DNA from: Spirosoma spitsbergense DSM 19989
GTDB lineage: Bacteria > Bacteroidota > Bacteroidia > Cytophagales > Spirosomataceae
Direction of reading: 5' to 3'
DNA length: 64,000 bases
NCBI RefSeq assembly: GCF_000374085.1
Contig: NZ_KB893499.1
Location: 123,584 to 187,583, forward strand
Both the position numbers and the translations under genes were made by a program. Within the stretch, counting starts at the first letter, position 1. Each line of letters starts with the position of its first letter. Positions 55,119 to 64,000 of the stretch are shown here, piece after piece. The notes under the pieces were generated by a model. It searched no databases, was not told the DNA's origin, and was given only the letters and a program-made list of their open reading frames with translations.

Positions 55119-56960
55119 CTAATCACTATAGCGATAAGTTCTCCCTTTGAAGTCAAAAATAGTAATTTTTTCGCCCGAACTTCCCTTTACCAATACAATC
55201 CGGTCGGGCTCACCAGGATCGATGCGCTCGATGTACTGCGCATCTTTCGGCAAATAAACATTCACCAGTTGGGCATCCAGTAGTGATACATCCGAGAAGG
55301 ATTTATCGTTTTTCTCCGAGTAAATAATTCGCTTTTTGTTCGGATACAGAATCGTATCGCCTGGTGCATACTGTTTTATAAGTTCCTGAGCGGATGCCCA
55401 GTAGGGGTTAGCAATCCGGGGCGAGCCGAACTGGGTATATTTAGCCGCTGTGTCGTCGTAAATATTGCCCAGAACCTCCACGATGTTTCCCGCCTGAATA
55501 AGCAATACGGCCGCAATGGGAAGGCTAAACCACCAGCGGGTACTCGTTAGCTGATACAGTCCCATGGCCACTAAGATACAGACGTACGGAAAGGAAAAAC
55601 CCGAATACCGCTGCGTAATGCCAAACGTATGTCCCGACCGCCAGGCCATGAACAGCAAAAAAAACGTTGGTATTAAAGCCAGCAGGATTAGCAAAACGAC
55701 AAAATGCCTCTGCTTTCCATCAATAGCGTCGGTCGTGTAACGACCAATCAGGTAGATGAATGGGGGTGCAATGGATAAGACCAGCAGACGAAGAGGCAGC
55801 AGGGTATAAAAAGGCAATCCAACCAGCAGCAGGAGGGCCACGGCTGCATATACCCAGACGGGCGGTTTTGCCATCGCGTAATACCGATGCATCACCAGCG
55901 TAGCGGCCGTTCCTAAGCCTAAGGCCAGTACCGCATTCCGAATACTACCCAACACACTCCCTACCCCGTTGGTAAAAACAAACAAATCAGCGAAGACAGG
56001 GACCGCCCGTTTGGCAATGTTAGGGATTGTAGCGGGCAGGATAATACCAAACCCATTGTTCAGTGGATTCGTGAGGGCCAGATTCCGGTAAAAATTCTTC
56101 TGCTCCTCCAGGATATAAAATGTGTACGTACCCCCACCAAACAGAAACCACAGTGAAATAAGCCCCACGCCTATCCCGCCAGTCAGGGCGAGTGAAAGCC
56201 AGGCCCGGCCATTCCGGAGGTAGAGCAGCGCATACAGGCCATGACACAGGAAAACCGTAATGGCCAGGTAATGAGAAAGCACAGCCCCAACAAAAACGAG
56301 TCCGTAAGCCGCGTAGAGCCCGGCTAGGGAAGCAGATGATTTATTGGGAGCTAAACGAACGCGCTCCATAATGAGCAGAAAGAGATGCGTGGCCAACAGG
56401 GTCAGCAGGAACGTCATGGAATAGTTACGGGCAATGTGACTGTAAGCCACAAAAAACGGCTCCACAGTGGCAATACCGGCACTAGTCAGGGCTAGCCCAT
56501 CAACCGGATTTATACCCAGAAATCCAGTGCTACCCAAGCTACTGCTGCGTGATGTAGGCTGATAGTGCCGACGAACGAAGAGAAACAGCATACCCACCAG
56601 TAGTGTACTAAAGATAACGGAGGGCATTCGGAGGGAAATATCACTCAATCCAAAGACCTTTAGCCAGAGCCACAATACAGCATAATAGGCCGGGCTGTTG
56701 CCAATGTCACCCCGAATGTTGGCTTCAATGAAATCATTGATGGTTTTGGGCTTCCAGAATTCGGCGGGGGTAAAGTACGTCTTGCTGAATACGTCCTTCT
56801 GATTAGACCCTTCCAGCACTACACTCTGGCTGATGAGGAGCGTCGATTTTTCGTCGAAGAAGATACTATATGTACCAACCCGGTACAAACGAAGACTCAA
56901 AGCCAGTACTAATAAAGCAACCAGCAAAAGCAGTGTATTACGTGATAAAGGAGCAGACAT
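55119..56960 (-). CDS. GT-C-type membrane glycosyltransferase (GT39/ArnT-like)
   Basis: A 613-residue integral membrane protein with about 12 membrane segments. The first periplasmic loop carries IFFDEKSTLLISQSV, the acidic pair typical of GT39/GT83 enzymes that use polyprenyl-phosphate sugars. The C-terminal soluble domain (about 530-613) includes YPNKKRIIYSEKNDKSF. It probably moves a sugar from the lipid donor onto an acceptor on the outer face of the inner membrane. It heads the glycan cluster on the minus strand. Confidence 0.85.
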   Translation of the reverse strand: MSAPLSRNTLLLLVALLVLALSLRLYRVGTYSIFFDEKSTLLISQSVVLEGSNQKDVFSKTYFTPAEFWKPKTINDFIEANIRGDIGNSPAYYAVLWLWLKVFGLSDISLRMPSVIFSTLLVGMLFLFVRRHYQPTSRSSSLGSTGFLGINPVDGLALTSAGIATVEPFFVAYSHIARNYSMTFLLTLLATHLFLLIMERVRLAPNKSSASLAGLYAAYGLVFVGAVLSHYLAITVFLCHGLYALLYLRNGRAWLSLALTGGIGVGLISLWFLFGGGTYTFYILEEQKNFYRNLALTNPLNNGFGIILPATIPNIAKRAVPVFADLFVFTNGVGSVLGSIRNAVLALGLGTAATLVMHRYYAMAKPPVWVYAAVALLLLVGLPFYTLLPLRLLVLSIAPPFIYLIGRYTTDAIDGKQRHFVVLLILLALIPTFFLLFMAWRSGHTFGITQRYSGFSFPYVCILVAMGLYQLTSTRWWFSLPIAAVLLIQAGNIVEVLGNIYDDTAAKYTQFGSPRIANPYWASAQELIKQYAPGDTILYPNKKRIIYSEKNDKSFSDVSLLDAQLVNVYLPKDAQYIERIDPGEPDRIVLVKGSSGEKITIFDFKGRTYRYSD

Positions 56961-56991
56961 CAGGGCAAAACTACGTGCAAAATCCGGGTTC

Positions 56992-59082
56992 TCATAGTTT
57001 CAGGATTGTGAATTCTACGCGCCGGTTTAGTTTACGCTTCTCCTCATTGGTGTTGCTGGCAACGGGTTTACTAGGGCCCCAGGCCTTCGTCTGAATACGG
57101 GTTTCGTCTACTCCTTTTGCCATTAGGTACTCTTTTACGACCCGAACACGATCCTCAGAAAGTTTCATATTAAGGTCCCATTCTCCCTGATTATCGGTAT
57201 GTCCTTCCACCAGTAACTCCATTGTCGGGTACTTTTCCAGCATCGCCACCACCTGATCCAGTTCGGTATTGGCACCGGGCTCCAGTTCGTACTGGCTTTG
57301 CTGAAACAGCACCTCGCGCATGGTAATTTTTTGACCAGGCTCAATTTTTACCAAAAGCAGGGTACGCCGGATATCCCGAAATCGTTTGTCTTTACTCAGG
57401 TCAAGCACTTCGGTCGTAGTGAAGTATCCCTCTTTTTTTGCTTTCAGCGTATATACTTTCTGCGTGGGTAAAATCATCGTAAACCCACCGGTTTCTGGGT
57501 TATAGTCAACGGTGGACAAGTCCGTGCTGTCGCCAAAAACCTCCGAGATCACTTCCGAGGCTACGGGTTTTTTACTCTTCGAATCCAGCACCTGTCCCGA
57601 TATGATAGCAACCGGGTCGGGCTTTATGGCAGGGTATAATTTTAATCGGAAAATATCATCCTCGCCCAGCGAGCCAGCGCGGGAACTCAGATAGGCGTAA
57701 TCGCCCGAGGCCGGAATGGTAAAATAGCCATCCCACTCATCGGTATTAATCGAAGGGCCGAGGTTTTCGGGCTCACTCCAGTTGCCCCAGGATTCATCCA
57801 GTCGCCGACTAACGAAAATATCCCCATTACCATAACCCGCGTGACCGGCTGAGGTGAAATAAAGCGTTCTGCTGTCGGCCGCTAAAAACGGCGAACTTTC
57901 AAATTCTGCTGTGTTAATCACATTACCCAGCGATACGGGTTCCGTCCAGCTATTGTCCGGCTTTTGCAGCGACACATACAAATCCCGATTGCCCCGGGTA
58001 TCCTTCCGCTGAACAGCCAGAATAATGGCTCGCCCGTCGGGTGATACACAGAATTCCAGTTGGTTTTTCTCGTGCAGGTTGTAGTTATTGGCAATGCGGC
58101 ATTCTACCGGTTGCGACCAGCCTGCGTTGGTCCGGATGGATTTGGAAATCCCGAACGACATACCCCCATCGGGTCGGTATACGTTGATCAGGTAAGCCGT
58201 GCGCCCATCGGGTGCCATGCCGCTAATGGCATTATCGCCCGCATTGTTGATAGGCGGGCCGATATTGACGGCTTCGCTCCAGTCACCCTGATTGGTATTG
58301 GCGGCCGACTGGCGCGTGGAGTACCAGACATCCTGCCGGTCGGCGGCTCCGATATTGGCCTTGTTGAAATTTCGGGTGAAGTACAGCGTCCGCCCATCGG
58401 GTGAGATAACAGGGGCGACCTCCTGACCGGCTGAATTAACGGTTTTCCCCAGGTTTTCTTTCTGAATTTCTTTGGGTGTCTCCCTGGACAGGTTGATTCC
58501 TACAGCTATAGGGGTTGTTTCTTCCGAAATACCGATGGCATCGATCTGATTCATCCCTTTCAGAGCAGCCCCATTTATAACAACTTTAATTCGGGAACAG
58601 CGGTAATCAGGCTCTTTAGGGAAAATTCGGAGTAGTGGATCGGTACGAGGCTGGGTGCCCGATGCTTCGTAGACGACATGCTCGGTGCTTTTATCATCGG
58701 TTACGATAACCCTGACAACGGCTCCCGGATTTACATTTTCGGCTATGATAATCTGCCGGGCATACATAGGTTTATCAAACCCTAGCAGGATCCATTCATC
58801 GGATGTTCCGTCGGCATAAAAGGGTGCCCAGGCGCAGGGACTTTCGCCCATTTCGGGTACTTTACTGGGCCGACCCAATGCCTGCGACGCACTGAATTGT
58901 TCGCCGGTAGACTCTCCTTTTTTTTCTGACGAAACGCCCATTACGCGGCCTGCCCACTGTATGCGGGATGGCTCCAGGTCGTTACGAGTGCCCGTCTGCG
59001 GTTGCGGAGTCGTTGTTTGCGCCTGACTTCTTGAAGTGGTCATTACAATGATGATCCCCGTCAAAATGATCCAAAATCGCAT
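56992..59082 (-). CDS. OmpA-family protein with PD40 (WD40-like) repeats
   Basis: A 696-residue outer-membrane-associated protein. The N-terminal signal ends at TSRSQAQ. The middle carries several PD40-type repeats (VISPDGRTLYFTRNFN, APDGRTAYLINVY, LAADSRTLYFTSAGH), probably a propeller. The C-terminus is an OmpA domain that binds peptidoglycan (MELLVEGHTDNQGEWDLN, LNRRVEFTI). A carboxypeptidase-like segment lies between (ISGQVLDSKSKKPVASEV). This architecture is frequent in Bacteroidota and often linked to envelope integrity or gliding-type machinery. It is a single gene, about 100 bases from the GH13 gene. Confidence 0.92.
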   Translation of the reverse strand: MRFWIILTGIIIVMTTSRSQAQTTTPQPQTGTRNDLEPSRIQWAGRVMGVSSEKKGESTGEQFSASQALGRPSKVPEMGESPCAWAPFYADGTSDEWILLGFDKPMYARQIIIAENVNPGAVVRVIVTDDKSTEHVVYEASGTQPRTDPLLRIFPKEPDYRCSRIKVVINGAALKGMNQIDAIGISEETTPIAVGINLSRETPKEIQKENLGKTVNSAGQEVAPVISPDGRTLYFTRNFNKANIGAADRQDVWYSTRQSAANTNQGDWSEAVNIGPPINNAGDNAISGMAPDGRTAYLINVYRPDGGMSFGISKSIRTNAGWSQPVECRIANNYNLHEKNQLEFCVSPDGRAIILAVQRKDTRGNRDLYVSLQKPDNSWTEPVSLGNVINTAEFESSPFLAADSRTLYFTSAGHAGYGNGDIFVSRRLDESWGNWSEPENLGPSINTDEWDGYFTIPASGDYAYLSSRAGSLGEDDIFRLKLYPAIKPDPVAIISGQVLDSKSKKPVASEVISEVFGDSTDLSTVDYNPETGGFTMILPTQKVYTLKAKKEGYFTTTEVLDLSKDKRFRDIRRTLLLVKIEPGQKITMREVLFQQSQYELEPGANTELDQVVAMLEKYPTMELLVEGHTDNQGEWDLNMKLSEDRVRVVKEYLMAKGVDETRIQTKAWGPSKPVASNTNEEKRKLNRRVEFTILKL

Positions 59083-59185
59083 AAACAGTAAAGCGTGAGT
59101 ATAAGTTATATACGGAATGTTTAAAGAATTAGTTGTCTATTTTAACGATAAGTTACGCACCTATCGTGCCAGTTAGTGAGAAAAC

Positions 59186-60589
59186 TTAATTCGTCAGTAC
59201 CCGATATTCCCAGGGTTTGAGCGTAGCAGTCATTTCGGATTTTAACTCGATGGGCTGATGACTGAATATCTCGGTGTACATGCCCGTAAAACCATCCCCC
59301 ATCAAATGTACCGTTTGCGGGTGATCGCTCAGATTGAGTAGCACAACGACCCGGTCACTATCGCGCTGCCGGTAAAAAGCGTACACAGCCTCGTCATGAT
59401 CGGTACTGATCTTCATTACTTTACCCCCAGCCAGTCCATTCCACAAAGCCCGGTTTCGGTGTTTTAAGGTAAGCAGGGTCCTGAAGAAGTCGCTTTTGGC
59501 ATAATTCCCCCAGGGAATTGTATCCGGTTCAAAAAAAGACATCCGTTTATTCAAATTGGACTCCATCCCATTGTACACCAGTGGCATACCTTCAAGCGTG
59601 CAGCTCAGCACCATAAACGCGTCGGCACCGGCCCCAAGCGTCTCCGTTAGGGTACCGTTACTGTTATTTTCGTCATGATTCTGCGTAAACAGCATCTGAT
59701 AATACCAAATAGGAAAGCGTTGCTGGTTTACTTCCCGTACAGAGTCGATCTTATCGGCCGTTCGAACGCCTTTCGCTACTGCCTTCATGATATTATGTAT
59801 CGTCCAGCTGTAATTCATATTAAAACAGCTTTTAAACTGAGCTGCTTCATTTTCCCATTCGGAGAGCATAAAAACCGTCTTGATTTTATCTAATTCAGGA
59901 CGCAATTCAGCCCAGAAGTTATTCGGCACAAAACCGCCCATATTACACCGATACCCATCCACGTCTGTCTCCTTCACCCAGTACTGCATGGTACTAATCA
60001 TAGCCCGTCGCATGGCGGGGTTATTGTAATCAAGAGCCACAACGTCCTTCCAGTTGGTCGATCTATTGGTTTGCGGATCAGTGGGTGCAATCATACGCCC
60101 GTTCTCCTGGAGGTACCAGTCGGGATGGGCACTCACCCATTTGTGATCGCGGCCCGTATGGCTGGCCACCCAGTCGAGCACGATGTGCAGGCCCAGCGCG
60201 TGCGCCCGGTTAACGAGCGACTTAAATTCGGTGAGCGTACCATAAGCCGGATTTACATCGTCATAATCAGCAATGGCGTACAAACTGCCTAAGGTACCCT
60301 GTTTATTTTCCTGACTGAGGGGAAATATGGGCATCAGCCAGATAATATCGACCCCCATTTCTTTCAGGCGTGGCAACTGTTCTTCAATTTCTTTGAAATT
60401 ACCCTCTGGTGAAAATTGCCGCGTATTAACCTCGTAAATAGTCGCATTTTTAGCCCATTCAGGAGCAGGGGGGGCTGCCAGTGCAACAGTATCTGAAGAG
60501 GACGATTCTGATTTATTCTGTTGGGTATCGCGACAGGCCGTTGCCAGTATCAGGGCACTAAGAAAAACGACCAGATGTACTTTATTCAT
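59186..60589 (-). CDS. GH13 alpha-amylase-family lipoprotein with altered nucleophile
   Basis: A 467-residue lipoprotein (LILATACRDT) with a (beta/alpha)8 domain. Region I is LHIVLDWVASHT, region III FMLSEWENE, region IV FTQNHDENNSNGT. Region II reads VDGYRCNMGGFV, where GH13 enzymes have Asp as nucleophile after RC or RL; here the codon is AAT, Asn. The acid/base Glu and the NHDE motif are kept. It therefore may be a binding protein, an inactive paralogue, or use another residue. Its domain order (N, A, C domains) and length are otherwise normal for this group. Confidence 0.88.
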   Translation of the reverse strand: MNKVHLVVFLSALILATACRDTQQNKSESSSSDTVALAAPPAPEWAKNATIYEVNTRQFSPEGNFKEIEEQLPRLKEMGVDIIWLMPIFPLSQENKQGTLGSLYAIADYDDVNPAYGTLTEFKSLVNRAHALGLHIVLDWVASHTGRDHKWVSAHPDWYLQENGRMIAPTDPQTNRSTNWKDVVALDYNNPAMRRAMISTMQYWVKETDVDGYRCNMGGFVPNNFWAELRPELDKIKTVFMLSEWENEAAQFKSCFNMNYSWTIHNIMKAVAKGVRTADKIDSVREVNQQRFPIWYYQMLFTQNHDENNSNGTLTETLGAGADAFMVLSCTLEGMPLVYNGMESNLNKRMSFFEPDTIPWGNYAKSDFFRTLLTLKHRNRALWNGLAGGKVMKISTDHDEAVYAFYRQRDSDRVVVLLNLSDHPQTVHLMGDGFTGMYTEIFSHQPIELKSEMTATLKPWEYRVLTN

Positions 60590-60633
60590 GAACGGAGGGC
60601 TACAGATTCAAAAGGACCAAGGGGACACATACA

Positions 60634-61305
60634 TCAGGCTACCAGAGGCAGACTGCTGTTTTTTAATTGCTGGATAGCTTGCAGCGGGTCTTCCGCCTTA
60701 AAAATTGAATTACCCGCTACCAGCACATTGGCCCCGGCCCTAACTAAGGCCTCTGCATTTTGCTGACTGACTCCCCCGTCAATTTCAATCAATGCCGGAG
60801 AGCGATTTACCGTCAGAAGGTGTTTTAACTTCGTTACTTTCTGAATGGTGTGTGGAATGAATGACTGACCGCCAAAACCAGGATTGACAGACATCACCAG
60901 AACGGTATCGATTTGTTCCAGCACGTCTTCAAGACTCGAAACGGGGGTATGTGGATTAAGCGCAACGCCCGCCCGGCAGCCTAGTTCACGAATGCGGGTA
61001 AGTGTTCGGTGCAGGTGCGTACAGGCTTCGTAGTGAACATGAATAACCGAGGCCCCTCCTTCGGCAAAAGCCTCCAGATACCGCTCAGGCTGGGTAATCA
61101 TCAAATGTACATCCAGCGGTTTCCGGCAGTAGTTGCGGGCTACCTCCAGCAATGGAAAGCCAAACGAAATATTAGGAACAAATACACCATCCATCACATC
61201 AAAATGCAGATAATCAGCTTCGCTCTGGTTAATCAGTTCCAGTTCTTTTTGCAGATTGGCAAAATCGGCGGCCAGCAAAGAAGGGGCAATGAGGGGCTGA
61301 TTCAT
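60634..61305 (-). CDS. rpe: Ribulose-phosphate 3-epimerase
   Basis: A 223-residue TIM-barrel enzyme that interconverts ribulose 5-phosphate and xylulose 5-phosphate. IAPSLLAADFANLQKELELI, DYLHFDVMDGVFVPNISFG (metal-binding Asp/His) and MSVNPGFGGQSFI are the usual motifs, with EIDGGVSQQNAEALVRAGANVLVAG near the end. It links the arabinose product xylulose 5-phosphate to the rest of the pentose phosphate pathway. Start and length match the family. Confidence 0.97.
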   Translation of the reverse strand: MNQPLIAPSLLAADFANLQKELELINQSEADYLHFDVMDGVFVPNISFGFPLLEVARNYCRKPLDVHLMITQPERYLEAFAEGGASVIHVHYEACTHLHRTLTRIRELGCRAGVALNPHTPVSSLEDVLEQIDTVLVMSVNPGFGGQSFIPHTIQKVTKLKHLLTVNRSPALIEIDGGVSQQNAEALVRAGANVLVAGNSIFKAEDPLQAIQQLKNSSLPLVA

Positions 61306-63752
<2,447 letters not shown>

Positions 63753-63927
63753 AGAGTTATCTAGGCTGAATGGTTTGCAGGATACCTAGTAATTCGGCCT
63801 GCTGGTCGTCGGGATAGGATACGTTTAATGATTCTCTCAAAAAGCCACCTTTTACTTCTCTAAGGAATGCTGATAAAATAAGGTGACACAAATTTTGTAG
63901 TTTTGCTCGCAGCTTCTATTTCCGCTC

Positions 63928-64000
63928 ATGGCTCACTACTCTGCCTCCATCGAACAAGCCATTCGTGACTTTTATGCCCGTCTGGCCGAAAAAGATAAAC
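63928..64000 (+). CDS. Possible ISAzo13-type transposase N-terminus (cut by window edge)
   Basis: Only 24 codons are visible, reading MAHYSASIEQAIRDFYARLA then EKDK. The pattern of a short helical lead followed by LxEKD(R/K) recalls the N-terminus of ISAzo13-family transposases, whose next residues are usually RR(Y)AA. The call is tentative because the rest lies beyond the window. The 175 bases between ligA and this ATG show nothing I can name. Confidence 0.45.
   Translation, partial: MAHYSASIEQAIRDFYARLAEKDK

Overview
The window looks like a chromosomal segment of a Cytophagales bacterium (phylum Bacteroidota), most like Spirosoma or a close relative. Supporting signs are the gene repertoire (Nudix-type AraR, DUF5686 outer-membrane protein, OmpA with WD40-like repeats, ECF sigma trio, split transketolases), the absence of Shine-Dalgarno-like leaders before most starts, and moderately GC-rich coding sequence. 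No rRNA, tRNA or CRISPR array was found by eye.

Layout. 1-2.8 kb: 3' end of a TolC-like efflux channel and its membrane fusion protein. 3.2-9.6 kb: housekeeping genes (LolD-like ATPase, sucC, M48 lipoprotein protease, FAH-family hydrolase, M23 peptidase, bcp). 9.7-13.2 kb: a transketolase encoded as two subunits, whose genes are separated by an AT-rich AAA-ATPase/TOPRIM-like pair that looks like a two-gene defence cassette. 13.3-14.9 kb: ECF sigma factor, a small membrane protein and a secreted sensor-like protein. 15.1-15.9 kb: OsmC and a small coiled-coil protein. 16.1-25.2 kb: an L-arabinose operon (araR, araB, araA, GH51 arabinofuranosidase, araD, aldose epimerase, sulfatase) with a candidate AraR operator ahead of araR. 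25.3-30.9 kb: dipeptidase, glucarate dehydratase, GntP permease and a Tat-exported enolase-superfamily gene broken by an exact 10-bp tandem duplication. 30.9-45.8 kb: mixed genes (gpmA, RidA-like lipoprotein, secreted SGNH/DUF11 protein, App1-type phosphatase divergent from a lipid kinase, fdhD, DUF5686 protein, pyrR, AlgJ-like protein, large membrane-anchored protein). 45.9-57 kb: a minus-strand glycan assembly cluster with GT2 enzymes, GT-C-like membrane proteins, an acyltransferase, a UGM-like flavoprotein and a second split transketolase. 57-63.8 kb: OmpA/PD40 protein, GH13 lipoprotein with an altered nucleophile position, rpe and ligA. The right edge cuts a gene resembling the N-terminus of an ISAzo13-type transposase.

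How the genes work together. The arabinose operon releases arabinose from polymers and converts it to xylulose 5-phosphate, which rpe and transketolase (both in the window) can feed into the pentose phosphate pathway. The glucarate genes (permease plus dehydratase) form a hexarate uptake and dehydration unit. The glycan cluster probably builds and exports a lipid-linked sugar; its own transketolase pair suggests a two-carbon-transfer step in making an unusual sugar.

The most unusual DNA-level feature is a set of intergenic hairpins with arms made of near-perfect 4-, 7- or 8-base repeats. The C/T/A-rich arm nearly always lies just before the next start codon. At least eight different versions occur here. 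A near-identical pair brackets the interrupted transketolase locus.
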